DNA of 64,000 nt from a virus: positions 186,001 to 250,000 of IMG/VR virus record IMGVR_UViG_3300034060_001466; one strand, 5' to 3'. A program made the position numbers and the translations under genes. The notes under the pieces are model-generated. The model had not been told where the DNA came from, ran no database searches, and saw nothing but the letters and a program-made list of their open reading frames with translations. Positions 46,925 to 54,307 of the stretch are shown piece by piece (position 1 is the stretch's first letter; the number at the start of each line of letters is the position of its first letter).

Positions 46925-48058
46925 CTATTCTACTTCAGTTGCGGTCGGGGTCTCGTCAGTTGCTGGGCGTTTTACGCTTAGGAAAAGATTGTTGAACTCT
47001 CCTTCCAATCGTTGACGGCGGTCAGACTCTTGTTCCGCAAGATCTGCTACAACATTCTCCTGTCTCCATGCGTTCTCGTCCCATTTAACCTCTCCGTCTA
47101 CTAGGGAGTAGTACAATCGCTTGCCGACTAGGCTACCTCCACGGCGGTTCTTTGTAAATTCAGCGTAGCGGCGGCCGGCTTCGTCCTTGCGGATTTCCAT
47201 CATGCTTGTGGTTGCGTGTTTGAGGTAGGTCGAGCCTACGTACTGTCCGCCTTTAGTCATGTGTTGGATTGCAAAGATTGCTTTTCCTTTCTTGTCCGCA
47301 GCTTCGATGATGAGGTTAGTTAACCATGTCTCGGCTTTGGTACTCTTCCAGCCTAGAACATCTTTCAGCTTTACAATAATGTCTTGGTGCGAGTCGATTA
47401 GGATTACGTCGTAGTCTCCGTTGATTGCCTTCTCCAAGGTCTTGTCGAAACGACCCATTAGATAATCCATAATCAAGAGGGTTGGGATTGTCTCGATGAT
47501 CGGCATCTTTCTGTAATAGAAGTAAAGATCGTTACGTGTCATTTCACTTGAGATGTAGAGGACCTTCGCATCCGGTTGCTTCTGTTTAATCTTAGCTAAG
47601 AGGTCTAATGTAATAGTTGACTTACCAACTCCCGACTCTCCGATAACAATATTGGCAGTACCAGCGAATACTCCTCCTTCTTCGTCATGGTCAGACATTA
47701 ACTTGTCGAACACAGATCCAGTTAAGAACTTCTTGAAGTCTGGAAAATCCATTGCTCCAATCTCGAAGATCTCTGGCTCGTCGCTGATCTCAACGTCTGC
47801 GTCTGCTTGGGCTTCGGCGGTTGGACGTGCGACAGTGCTTTGGCCTGGACCGGGGACTAGGGAGTCTCCCGTCTCGAAGCGTAGTTTCTTAATTACGCCG
47901 TTAAATAATCCGTATGATATTCCTGTGCAGTCAGCTTCTTGCGTCATGAACTGCGTGTACAGTTGCTGTACGGTTAGGTTAGGAACTCGGCCGTTGTGGT
48001 GGCGCTCGAAGAAGTTTCTAACAGTTAACTCTTTTTTTCCGATTTTAAGTTCTTGCAT
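46925..48058 (-). CDS. RecA-fold ATPase (RepA/RadA/helicase-like)
   Basis: 377 residues. A helical N-terminal region of about 120 residues, then Walker A GESGVGKST, SSEMTRNDLYFYYRKMP, Walker B DVILIDSHQD, a sensor-like IFAIQHMTKGGQYVGST and a C-terminal acidic tail. Typical of AAA_25/RepA-type hexameric ATPases that load or move on DNA. It could be the replicative helicase or a recombination protein. ACTAGGGAGT copies at 47100 and 47856 lie within it. Confidence 0.75.
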   Translation of the reverse strand: MQELKIGKKELTVRNFFERHHNGRVPNLTVQQLYTQFMTQEADCTGISYGLFNGVIKKLRFETGDSLVPGPGQSTVARPTAEAQADADVEISDEPEIFEIGAMDFPDFKKFLTGSVFDKLMSDHDEEGGVFAGTANIVIGESGVGKSTITLDLLAKIKQKQPDAKVLYISSEMTRNDLYFYYRKMPIIETIPTLLIMDYLMGRFDKTLEKAINGDYDVILIDSHQDIIVKLKDVLGWKSTKAETWLTNLIIEAADKKGKAIFAIQHMTKGGQYVGSTYLKHATTSMMEIRKDEAGRRYAEFTKNRRGGSLVGKRLYYSLVDGEVKWDENAWRQENVVADLAEQESDRRQRLEGEFNNLFLSVKRPATDETPTATEVE

Positions 48059-48124
48059 AATTATTTTGGTTTGATTGTTTATACTAATGTACTACAGTTT
48101 TATCTATTTGGGCTACAGTTTTCT

Positions 48125-48292
48125 CTAAAAATAGAGGAACTCTACAGCCTCAGCGAATTCAAACATTCCTTGATCTTCGAACATTGTGTAGGCTCCGTCT
48201 GCGTCAGACATTGCGACTACCTCCATTACTTGGAATACGACGTCCTCGCCGAATAATTCCTTTGCTTCGTCTATTGCTTCTTGTGTTGCCAT
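48125..48292 (-). CDS. Small acidic protein, unknown
   Basis: 55 residues: MATQEAIDEAKELFGEDVVF then QVMEVVAMSDADGAYTMFED. Acidic, one compact alpha/beta unit. Preceded by an A/T-rich leader. Not recognised. Confidence 0.55.
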   Translation of the reverse strand: MATQEAIDEAKELFGEDVVFQVMEVVAMSDADGAYTMFEDQGMFEFAEAVEFLYF

Positions 48293-48305
48293 GATCCTTT
48301 TGGTT

Positions 48306-48563
48306 TTAGTGGTTAATAAAGAATTGAGTTTCTACTTTAGCGCTTCTCCAATCTCCCGCTAAGAGATCCCAGAACACGATTACAGATGGTGGCGTTTCTC
48401 GTACGCCCTGTGGGTGTTTATCCGCGGGGATGTGGTTCAAATTAGTGGTTCCCATTACTTCTCTTAGGGATCCATCTTTCTTTACGAAGAAGAACTTCGT
48501 GATTGCTACGTGGAGTCTTTGTTTTAAAACTTCCGGTGTGATTGGCTGAAATGATGTCTGCAT
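48306..48563 (-). CDS. DUF2693-like small protein
   Basis: 85 residues. FVKKDGSLREVMGTTNLNHI, the P.G spacer and VIVFWDLLAGDWRSAKVE fit DUF2693, which has an SH3-like barrel and is common in Bacteroidetes phages and mobile elements. Role unknown. It is read from a repeated TATATTTG cassette. Confidence 0.65.
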   Translation of the reverse strand: MQTSFQPITPEVLKQRLHVAITKFFFVKKDGSLREVMGTTNLNHIPADKHPQGVRETPPSVIVFWDLLAGDWRSAKVETQFFINH

Positions 48564-48594
48564 ATTGGTTTGTTTTTAATTGATTAATATAGTA

Positions 48595-48626
48595 CAAATA
48601 TAAGCAGAAACTTTGACACTAAAAAA
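48595..48626 (-). promoter_or_regulatory. Early-type TATATTTG promoter cassette copy 1
   Basis: Minus strand TTTTTTAGTGTCAAAG, then TATATTTG 17-18 bases on from the TTTAG. This matches the Bacteroidetes -33/-7 layout. A TTGTTAATAAC box lies just upstream (48650-48664). Confidence 0.6.
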
Positions 48627-48691
48627 TTATTTGTGAATTATTTTTAAAAAAAGTTATTAACAATTGAGTGTTCATAACTTCTGGGTACCAC

Positions 48692-48741
48692 GTAGGTCGG
48701 AGTCTACCCTCTGCGCTTGTTAGGCGAACCGTTTAATTATA
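48692..48741 (-). ncRNA. Duplicated 50-base element, copy 1 (candidate small RNA)
   Basis: Fifty bases nearly identical (one mismatch) to 52853-52902 and placed just after a TATATTTA promoter-like box. A CGC-CTAACAA-GCG hairpin is inside. No coding frame. The position in each copy suggests a short transcript or leader. Confidence 0.55.
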
Positions 48742-48756
48742 GAGTAAATATACAAA

Positions 48757-48787
48757 AAAAACCCCGAATCTAAAAAATCCGGGGTTA
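48757..48787 (-). terminator. Terminator joined to a promoter
   Basis: AACCCCG/CGGGGTT stem followed by a T run on the minus strand; TATATTTAC follows within a few bases and leads into the 50-base element. Confidence 0.65.
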
Positions 48788-48813
48788 ATTATTTTCGGGA
48801 AAGTTATTAACAA

Positions 48814-49026
48814 TTAGTGGGCTGGTATTTCAAGTTCGTGGTCTCCGACCTTTACTGTTTGGCCTATGAACTCTCGACTTGAACCCATCTTTACACGACC
48901 GCCGTACTCGAAGTCTAGGTCTATGTCTGCTTTGGATTTGGAAAGAATCTTTATCATTTCCTTTGGGTCTTTAACGCAGGTCTCTTGACCTTTTGTTTCG
49001 ATGTATAACCTTAGAATCTCTTTCAT
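48814..49026 (-). CDS. Small unknown protein
   Basis: 70 residues: MKEILRLYIETKGQETCVKD and a DIDLDFEYGGRVKMG strand pair. No domain recognised. Its stop is followed directly by the TTGTTAATAAC element. Confidence 0.55.
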   Translation of the reverse strand: MKEILRLYIETKGQETCVKDPKEMIKILSKSKADIDLDFEYGGRVKMGSSREFIGQTVKVGDHELEIPAH

Positions 49027-49068
49027 AAGAATTAATTATTTGATTATATTTAACCGAGAAAAGAACCC

Positions 49069-49458
49069 CTATCCGAGGTTCTCTAATTGTTGACGTTGAT
49101 CTTGGGTTAAAGAATCAATTCCGTTTTTCGAGATGAGGTCTAACAACTCGTCCATTGTATAGACTCTTTCGGTCTCGTGAGGAGTTGGAGTTGAGGTCCC
49201 CATTGCTTTGTGGATTACTTGTATAAGTTCTTCCGGTAACTCGATATTGATATCGTTGAATCGAGCTAAGATGAAGAACGCTCCGGTCTCCTTGATGTCA
49301 TCGCATACCCGATCCAAATTAGAATCTGTATTGAATACTGAAAGGATCGCGCCTGGGACAGGAACGGCAACTGCTTGACCAACGATGTGTGGTGCTAATG
49401 CTCTTGATACTACTGGACTTGGTGCTTGTCCGAATCTAACTAAAACTAATTTTTCCAT
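49069..49458 (-). CDS. Unknown 129-residue protein
   Basis: Beta-rich first half (VGQAVAVPVPGAILSVFNTD) with IKETGAFFILARFNDINIEL, then an acidic helix (YTMDELLDLISKNGIDSL). No motif. Early-region gene with the repeated promoter cassette at 49488-49519. Confidence 0.55.
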   Translation of the reverse strand: MEKLVLVRFGQAPSPVVSRALAPHIVGQAVAVPVPGAILSVFNTDSNLDRVCDDIKETGAFFILARFNDINIELPEELIQVIHKAMGTSTPTPHETERVYTMDELLDLISKNGIDSLTQDQRQQLENLG

Positions 49459-49487
49459 GGTTTGTTTTTTAATTGATTAATATAGAG

Positions 49488-49519
49488 TAAATATAAAAAG
49501 AATCTTTGAGACTAAAAAA
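49488..49519 (-). promoter_or_regulatory. Early-type TATATTTA promoter cassette copy 2
   Basis: Same layout as copy 1, upstream of the 129-residue protein, followed by an AATTAAAAAACAAACC leader. Confidence 0.6.
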
Positions 49520-49563
49520 CTTTTTCACAATTATTTTCAACTAAAGTTATTAACAATTTGAAG

Positions 49564-49872
49564 TTAAGCGGACGGTCCGCCAGGAGAAGAGGTCGTAGTA
49601 GGAGGAGCAGCGGTCGTAGTTGTTGTCGTAGCCGCCGTGTTGAGATCGTTGATAGACGCAATACCGGTTCCACTGTTCATAGCTGTCTCGAGCAAGGTCA
49701 GCTTGGCCAACGCGTCGGCCGGGCTGGGCGTTACGAAGTCTATTGTGTATCCGCCGACAAGAGCAATACGGATATTGTTTTCTCCAGAATTATATTCAAT
49801 TACCTGAACCTGGGCTGGGGTAAACTCTAGAATTCGGGTACCCATTGTAAGTTTAATTAATGCAACTGCCAT
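49564..49872 (-). CDS. Small protein with a Thr-rich tail
   Basis: 102 residues: a folded first 70 (MAVALIKLTMGTRILEFTPA) and a Thr/Pro tail (TAATTTTTTAAPPTTTSSPG). Thr-rich C-termini are common on structural or surface-exposed phage proteins. The AGTATAAG box upstream is joined to a GGGTTC/GAGCCC-like hairpin. Confidence 0.55.
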   Translation of the reverse strand: MAVALIKLTMGTRILEFTPAQVQVIEYNSGENNIRIALVGGYTIDFVTPSPADALAKLTLLETAMNSGTGIASINDLNTAATTTTTTAAPPTTTSSPGGPSA

Positions 49873-49973
49873 TTGTAATAAGTATTATCTTTTATATCTT
49901 ATACTAAGAAACCAGAAAAGGGCTCCTTTCGAGAACCCTTTCTTTATCAACTGATCAAACCAATAATCAATTA

Positions 49974-50048
49974 TTAATATTCTTCTTTCTTGAAATTGTA
50001 CAGGATAGCTACTATAACTAGGATTCCTGCTAGGATACACATTGGCAT
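49974..50048 (-). CDS. 24-residue membrane peptide
   Basis: MPMCILAGILVIVAILYNFK and a KEEY end. One hydrophobic span and a charged tail. The start lies four bases after the upstream stop, giving some support. Confidence 0.45.
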   Translation of the reverse strand: MPMCILAGILVIVAILYNFKKEEY

Positions 50049-50051
50049 AGG

Positions 50052-50321
50052 TTAGTGGTTTACGGGTTTATAGGTTGGATCTAATTCGTCAGCTAACTTC
50101 TTCAAGTCAGCGCATTTCTCGAACTCTTCGTTCTTCTCAAAATGTTTTATCATAGTCCATATTGCTTGAGTCTTATCTTCAACTGGACTCTTATCATGTA
50201 TTACATCTTTAAATTCTCCAGTCAAGGCTTCGTACAAGCGATTCATAAAGGCCGAGTAATCCGTCTGTCTTAGATGGATGAGGTCCAATAGAATCTTTGT
50301 ATAATTATTTAAGTCTGACAT
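50052..50321 (-). CDS. Helical small protein, unknown
   Basis: 89 residues: MSDLNNYTKILLDLIHLRQT then QAIWTMIKHFEKNEEFEKCA. The second half resembles UvrB/UvrC-type or clamp-binding helices (HFEKNEEFEKCADLKK), as in proteins that pack as helical hairpins. Role not assigned. Read from a terminator-fused AGTATAAT box (50350-50397). Confidence 0.55.
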   Translation of the reverse strand: MSDLNNYTKILLDLIHLRQTDYSAFMNRLYEALTGEFKDVIHDKSPVEDKTQAIWTMIKHFEKNEEFEKCADLKKLADELDPTYKPVNH

Positions 50322-50349
50322 AACCTTTTTATTTATTTTGGCTATATCT

Positions 50350-50397
50350 ATTATACTAAAAAAGGGGTCAAAGATTCTCGCCTTGACCCCTTTAGTT
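50350..50397 (-). promoter_or_regulatory. Terminator fused to AGTATAAT promoter
   Basis: AGGGGTCAA/TTGACCCCT hairpin whose T run flows into TTTTTTAGTATAATAG, just upstream of the 50321 start. Confidence 0.6.
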
Positions 50398-50410
50398 AAA
50401 AGATGGATTA

Positions 50411-50671
50411 TTATTGTTCAGTTAAACACTCTTTGCATAGACTCGAGAACTCGTTAATACTCTGTGTAAAGTACGGTCCGTCGAATCCGTTTCGCTTGGC
50501 AATGATTGCGTTCCAAAGCGGTTCGGATTCCGTATGGTAATTGACATCTTCAAAAGAATCGTGCAATTTTTCCAAGTCTTCTAGAGAAGTATCCACTGTT
50601 ACTTCCGAGCCAGCCTTTAGCATTCCGTCGTAGTCGAAGTTGTGCGACCATTTGTTTCCTAATTTATACAT
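50411..50671 (-). CDS. Unknown 86-residue protein
   Basis: MYKLGNKWSHNFDYDGMLKA start and ELCKEC-like Cys pair near the end (SSLCKECLTEQ). Acidic with many Asn/His. The closing CxxC could bind metal with a partner. Not recognised. Confidence 0.5.
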   Translation of the reverse strand: MYKLGNKWSHNFDYDGMLKAGSEVTVDTSLEDLEKLHDSFEDVNYHTESEPLWNAIIAKRNGFDGPYFTQSINEFSSLCKECLTEQ

Positions 50672-50689
50672 GGTTTTAGATTTTAAATA

Positions 50690-50905
50690 TTAGTTACTGT
50701 TTTTCTTGGCATTTTCCAGACAGGCTTGGAACTCTTCTTCGGTTAAGAAGTCTGAATCTTCTATAACCAGCTTCTTTAAGGTTGCTGCCTGGATCTCTTT
50801 TACTAGGGAGTCCTTATCTACCTTACCTTTAAATAGATCTCCTTCTGCAAAGAGTATATCTACCGCCATCTCGGCCATGGTACTTGCGTGTTCCATTGTT
50901 AGCAT
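50690..50905 (-). CDS. Small helical protein, unknown
   Basis: 71 residues (start at M1 or M4): MEHASTMAEMAVDILFAEGD then KDSLVKEIQAATLKKLV. Overlaps the sigma factor stop by seven bases, so coupled to it. ACTAGGGAGT at 50802 encodes its SLV residues. Confidence 0.55.
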   Translation of the reverse strand: MLTMEHASTMAEMAVDILFAEGDLFKGKVDKDSLVKEIQAATLKKLVIEDSDFLTEEEFQACLENAKKNSN

Positions 50906-51627
50906 GATACTACCTCCTTTCTCATTTGCGCTCTAGCAACTTTAAGAGAACGATTTACTTCTGATGGAGTCTTACCAATTAACTCTGCAATTTCTTTTGT
51001 TGATAATCCATCGCCAACCAATCCATAAAATAACTCTACGATTTGGCGATCGCTTGCTTTTAATTTGCCAAGTAATCGGGCAAGAATCATGTCTCTCTCT
51101 TGGTTCTCGAATGGATCAGCGAAATCGGTCTTAAGAATCAAGTCGCCGATTGTTGTTGCACTGTCCTCGTCCCCGACTGGTTTGTCAATCGCAACGTTAG
51201 TAAGATTGATTTCTTCGCCTTTCATTTTACGTTTGTAAAGATCGTATTCCTGATTTACTGGAATTCTAACGGTTCTTCCCAAGTCGCAAAGAGCAAGGTT
51301 AAGACGCTTGCGAATCCAGAACTGAGCGTAAGTAATAAACTTAACATCTTTGTCTGACGTAAACTTGCGAGCGGCTTCGATTAGACCAGCGTTTCCTTCT
51401 TGGATGAGGTCATCGATTGGCAGACCCATACCAATAAACTTGTTGGCTAAGGTTACAACGAACTTAAGGTTCGCGGTGACTAGGGAGTTAAGCGCTTCGT
51501 CATCTCCTAACTGGATTCTGTCAGCTAACGCTCCTTCTTCGCATTTACTTAACGGTCTAGCCAATCCGTCCAGGCTTTTAAAGTATTGGGGTAGTCCCGC
51601 ACTTGTTTCGAATCTTGTATTTTTCAT
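50899..51627 (-). CDS. Sigma-70-family factor (phage)
   Basis: 242 residues from Met at 51627 (MKNTRFETSAGLPQYFKSLD). Region 1.2/2 is ADRIQLGDDEALNSLVTANL, KFVVTLANKFIGMGLPIDDL, IQEGNAGLIEAARKF and FITYAQFWIRKRLN; region 4 is ASDRQIVELFYGLVGDGLST with KEIAELIGKTPSEVNRSLKV. It has regions 2-4 but no long N-terminal domain. Would redirect host RNA polymerase. It lies in the early region and has the TATATTTG promoter. Confidence 0.9.
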   Translation of the reverse strand: MKNTRFETSAGLPQYFKSLDGLARPLSKCEEGALADRIQLGDDEALNSLVTANLKFVVTLANKFIGMGLPIDDLIQEGNAGLIEAARKFTSDKDVKFITYAQFWIRKRLNLALCDLGRTVRIPVNQEYDLYKRKMKGEEINLTNVAIDKPVGDEDSATTIGDLILKTDFADPFENQERDMILARLLGKLKASDRQIVELFYGLVGDGLSTKEIAELIGKTPSEVNRSLKVARAQMRKEVVSC

Positions 51628-51657
51628 GGTTTGATTTTTTAATTGATTAATATGATA

Positions 51658-51689
51658 CAAATATAAAAAGAATAATTGATATAAAAAAA
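51658..51689 (-). promoter_or_regulatory. Early-type TATATTTG promoter cassette copy 3
   Basis: Drives the sigma factor at 50899. TATATTTG box at 51658-51665 on the minus strand. Confidence 0.6.
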
Positions 51690-51727
51690 TATTTTATGAC
51701 TTATTTTTAAAAAGTTTTACTAGGGAG

Positions 51728-52168
51728 TTAAGCAGCTACTTCCTCTTGGCTGTTTCGGACGAACGCTTTGTCTGCCCAAGTCTTAGCGTTACACAGTCTG
51801 TAATTAGTTTGACTGTATAGATTACTATTAGACCAGTCCTGATTGATATCGCCTACCTCCATTTCAAGAAACATTGCAGTATCCATTAGGATTATCGTGT
51901 TACCTTTGCGGGCGAAGACAGTTAACCATGTATTAAAGCCTTCCGCTCTGAACTCGATGGTTTGTAAAGCTCCCTTCTTGAATCCGCGGAAAACATCCAT
52001 TGCTGTCTTCCAGCTTGCGCCGCTAGACCATTTAGACTGGATTCCATGGTCGTTTACTACCGTCATGAATCCGGCCTGAACTTTAACGATTGCGCGGTAT
52101 TCGCCTGCTTGACCTGTTATAAAGTCTACTTGGCCGATTCTTTCTGAGTTAATGATTTGATTTTTCAT
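51728..52168 (-). CDS. Unknown 146-residue protein
   Basis: MKNQIINSERIGQVDFITGQ start; beta-rich with Trp and Asn (IQSKWSSGASWKTAMDVFRG). No motif. Its stop overlaps the ACTAGGGAGT copy at 51719. Early promoter cassette at 52200-52231. Confidence 0.6.
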   Translation of the reverse strand: MKNQIINSERIGQVDFITGQAGEYRAIVKVQAGFMTVVNDHGIQSKWSSGASWKTAMDVFRGFKKGALQTIEFRAEGFNTWLTVFARKGNTIILMDTAMFLEMEVGDINQDWSNSNLYSQTNYRLCNAKTWADKAFVRNSQEEVAA

Positions 52169-52199
52169 GTTGGTTTGATTTAAGAGTTAATTGATATAG

Positions 52200-52231
52200 C
52201 AAATATAAAAAGAATAATTGACACTAAAAAA
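52200..52231 (-). promoter_or_regulatory. Early-type TATATTTG promoter cassette copy 4
   Basis: Upstream of the 146-residue protein. The ACTAGGGAGT copy at 52250 sits about 20 bases further up. Confidence 0.6.
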
Positions 52232-52301
52232 TTTATTATGACTTATTTTACTAGGGAGTCCGACTATGCGGTAGGCAGGAATCCGAATTGGGATAGAACT
52301 C

Positions 52302-52745
52302 TTAGACCCAAAAGTTCCAGGTCCGTAAGTCGATTGAAAACATTCCGGTCCAATCCAAAACCAGACTCGATACTTCCGGGTGGGTTAACTTGCGGCCGCA
52401 CTTGCAACAGGCACCAGCATGCTGGATTTCTGTGTTGCGTAGGCTAGCTGGATTCGATAGCACTCTCACCAACCAGTCCGTGATTTGGATTTCTCTATCC
52501 GAAATATTCGCTGCTCGCTTGAAGCGACGAGTATCCGAGAAGAAGGCTCCAACGTAGCGGTAGCCGATTTCGCCGTCGCCCAATAGAGCAAGACTCATGA
52601 AGTAACAGTTGCTTAGCTGGCCAGTTGTACGGTCCTTGCGGCGTTTCATCTTGATTTTTATCCATTGGCCTGTAGTTGGATTAGTAATAGTCAACTGTGC
52701 TTTTCCAGCAAGGGCAGCGATAGCGAAGTGATTAGGATTTATCAT
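52302..52745 (-). pseudogene. DUF6011-like gene with apparent frameshifts
   Basis: Frame from 52745 (MINPNHFAIAALAGKAQLTI) reads a normal domain ending in the metal motif CCKCGRKLTHPE, as in DUF6011. DUF6011 proteins then continue SIExGxGxGPEC. Here that continuation is split: SIESGFGL is in the second frame and GPECF in the third. Restoring one A after the Glu codon and one G in TTGGACCG would rejoin both parts. Both sites are short homopolymers. In the primary frame the protein instead ends with an unrelated VSSLVLDWTGM tail. Sequencing error or genuine decay. Confidence 0.6.
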
Positions 52746-52769
52746 ATTGGTAATAATTAATTGATTAAG

Positions 52770-52801
52770 TAAATATAACAAGAACTTTTGACAATAAAAA
52801 A
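52770..52801 (-). promoter_or_regulatory. Early-type TATATTTA promoter cassette copy 5
   Basis: Upstream of the DUF6011-like gene, with the TTGTTAATAAC box at 52826-52839. Confidence 0.6.
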
Positions 52802-52852
52802 TTTTTGGCTAATTATTTTCAGAAAAGTTATTAACAATCTAAAAAGTTTATT

Positions 52853-52902
52853 GTAGGTCGGAGTATACCCTCTGCGCTTGTTAGGCGAACCGTTTAATTA
52901 TA
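52853..52902 (-). ncRNA. Duplicated 50-base element, copy 2 (candidate small RNA)
   Basis: One-mismatch copy of 48692-48741, again set between an upstream TATATTA box (52906) and a downstream TTGTTAATAAC element. No coding frame. Confidence 0.55.
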
Positions 52903-52905
52903 AAG

Positions 52906-52938
52906 CTAATATAAGCAGAATACTTGACAGTAAAAAAC
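52906..52938 (-). promoter_or_regulatory. Early-type promoter cassette copy 6
   Basis: TTTTTTACTGTCAAG then TATATTAGC; placed to read the 50-base element at 52853. Confidence 0.5.
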
Positions 52939-52954
52939 TTTTTGTGAATTATTT

Positions 52955-53191
52955 TTAAACTCGTTGGATGGATGGATCGACAACTCTCCACGGTCTCGAG
53001 GGATCGATCACGGATATAATGTTAGGAATCAAATTATTCTCTATCCATCGGGAAAATGTTTGACCACCGAACTGCATGTCTCGATTTAAGCTCTCATGAA
53101 GCTCCATTGGAATATCAACACTTGCGGAAATTCTACCGGTTTGAGATCGTGAATCCGTGTATTCAACTGTAAATGTTATGTTAGACGCCAT
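52955..53191 (-). CDS. Unknown 78-residue beta-rich protein
   Basis: MASNITFTVEYTDSRSQTGR start, GRISASVDIPMELHESLNRD, then IDPSRPWRVVDPSIQRV at the end. Mixed beta and helix; no motif. Early region. Confidence 0.55.
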   Translation of the reverse strand: MASNITFTVEYTDSRSQTGRISASVDIPMELHESLNRDMQFGGQTFSRWIENNLIPNIISVIDPSRPWRVVDPSIQRV

Positions 53192-53218
53192 AGTTTCTAG
53201 ATTTTAAAAGATTAATAA

Positions 53219-53341
53219 TTATCCGCAGTATACTGATTTACCGCAGTCTCTGCATTTTACGAGCTTCATTCCTGAAGCATGACGAACCGCAACGTAGGTA
53301 TTTACGTGTTGGCAAGCTGGTTTCTGTTCTTGATTTTTCAT
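53219..53341 (-). CDS. 40-residue zinc-binding peptide
   Basis: From Met at 53341 (MKNQEQKPACQHVNTYVAVR) with CQH, CRDCGKSVYCG near the end, so Cys and His residues could hold one zinc. A longer frame crosses a terminator-promoter element and is unlikely. Unknown. Confidence 0.55.
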   Translation of the reverse strand: MKNQEQKPACQHVNTYVAVRHASGMKLVKCRDCGKSVYCG

Positions 53342-53345
53342 AATA

Positions 53346-53388
53346 CAAATATAACTAAAAAAGCCGAGACTAAAAAATCCCGGCTCAT
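53346..53388 (-). promoter_or_regulatory. Terminator overlapping TATATTTG promoter, copy 7
   Basis: A GCCGGGA/TCTCGGC-type hairpin replaces the cassette middle, and its loop supplies TTTTTTAG. TATATTTG follows at 53346-53353. The stop of one unit and the start of the next share bases. Confidence 0.6.
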
Positions 53389-53405
53389 TTATTTTTAAAA
53401 TAATT

Positions 53406-53567
53406 TTAGGCTTCGTCGCCGATGAGGTCCCATGCGGTTTCGCCGGTTCCGCGGCCGTCGCAGGTAATTTCATAGTTTGGGTCCATGCCGCTCGAGAGCA
53501 CGTCGTCCAGTAATTCGGAGATTGAGCGAAATTCTTTGGTGTAGTAATTACATTTTAAACTGTACAT
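53406..53567 (-). CDS. Small unknown protein
   Basis: 53 residues from Met at 53567 (MYSLKCNYYTKEFRSISELL), then DVLSSGMDPNYEITCDGRGT. Contains a possible Cys pair 38 residues apart. Preceded by an AAAACAAGAAAAT leader. Confidence 0.55.
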   Translation of the reverse strand: MYSLKCNYYTKEFRSISELLDDVLSSGMDPNYEITCDGRGTGETAWDLIGDEA

Positions 53568-53592
53568 ATTTTCTTGTTTTAATTGGTTAATA

Positions 53593-53635
53593 CAAATATA
53601 ACAAAAAAAGCCGAGACTAAAAAATCTCGGCTCAT
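53593..53635 (-). promoter_or_regulatory. Terminator overlapping TATATTTG promoter, copy 8
   Basis: GCCGAGA-TTTTTTAG-TCTCGGC hairpin and T run flowing into TTATATTTG. Same composite as at 53346. Confidence 0.6.
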
Positions 53636-53652
53636 TTATTTTCAAAAAAGTT

Positions 53653-54030
53653 TTATCCAAAGATAATGTCTTCGTAAAATACGGTTTGAATAATTACGTC
53701 CGCCGTTTCCGCATCGTCGTTTTCTTCAACCATTTGCAACAAGAATCTCAATGGAGTTTTATCCACTCGAGCATGGACATCAGCTAACGTAATCGTTCGC
53801 GTATATTCTCCTTCGCATTCTTCGTCTACCATAGTTAGACCTTTTCCGTCTCGTAAAATCTGTAACAAGACATCTTCGTAACAAGGAGATTCCAATTTCT
53901 TGCGCGCTTCTTCGTAATCCGCCTTCTCGAAAGTAAGATCTAATCCATAGCCTGACATATAGCCTAGCCCGTTGCAAAGAGCAGTATGAAAAAATTCTTC
54001 TGCTTCTTTTTGATTTAATTTAATTTCCAT
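53653..54030 (-). CDS. Unknown acidic 125-residue protein
   Basis: From Met at 54030 (MEIKLNQKEAEEFFHTALCN). Acidic alpha/beta (DYEEARKKLESPCYEDVLLQ; LLQMVEENDDAETADVIIQT). No motif recognised. Early promoter cassette at 54073-54104. Confidence 0.6.
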   Translation of the reverse strand: MEIKLNQKEAEEFFHTALCNGLGYMSGYGLDLTFEKADYEEARKKLESPCYEDVLLQILRDGKGLTMVDEECEGEYTRTITLADVHARVDKTPLRFLLQMVEENDDAETADVIIQTVFYEDIIFG

Positions 54031-54072
54031 TTCTTTTTTGGTTTTAAAGTTAATTAATATTATTATACAGTA

Positions 54073-54104
54073 CAAATATAAAAAGAATACTTGACACTAA
54101 AAAA
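54073..54104 (-). promoter_or_regulatory. Early-type TATATTTG promoter cassette copy 9
   Basis: TTTTTTAGTGTCAAG then TATATTTG, followed by a TGTATAATAATA box, so two overlapping promoter types. Confidence 0.6.
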
Positions 54105-54194
54105 TTTATTTTTAAATATTTTCTCTTTAACCCACAAAGGAATCTTATCTTAAGATTCCAATGAGGTATCAATCAACCAAACCAATAGTTGTTG

Positions 54195-54302
54195 TGGAGA
54201 GATCCGGATTCGAACCGGATGGACGAACTCAAGCAACTGTTTGACGTACAGCGTTTCGTCCTCACTTTTGTCAAATACCTCGTTCCAACGAGGATTCTCT
54301 CC
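54195..54302 (-). ncRNA. tRNA-like RNA with pseudoknot (e)
   Basis: Acceptor GGAGAGA/TCTCTCC with discriminator A and T arm TCCGG-TTCGAAT-CCGGA, as in tRNA-Ser. A CCTC/GAGG D-like hairpin follows. In place of an anticodon arm, GGACGAA pairs with TTCGTCC and encloses a GCTGT-ACGTCAA-ACAGT hairpin whose loop (GTCAA) is complementary to TTGAC upstream, giving a pseudoknot. No U33 anticodon loop. Confidence 0.5.
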
Positions 54303-54307
54303 TTGTC

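Noticed and set aside
44072-52259. ACTAGGGAGT copies as CRISPR repeats
   Set aside because: Ten bases only, with irregular spacing of 58 to 2946 bases and copies inside genes; no spacer-repeat structure.
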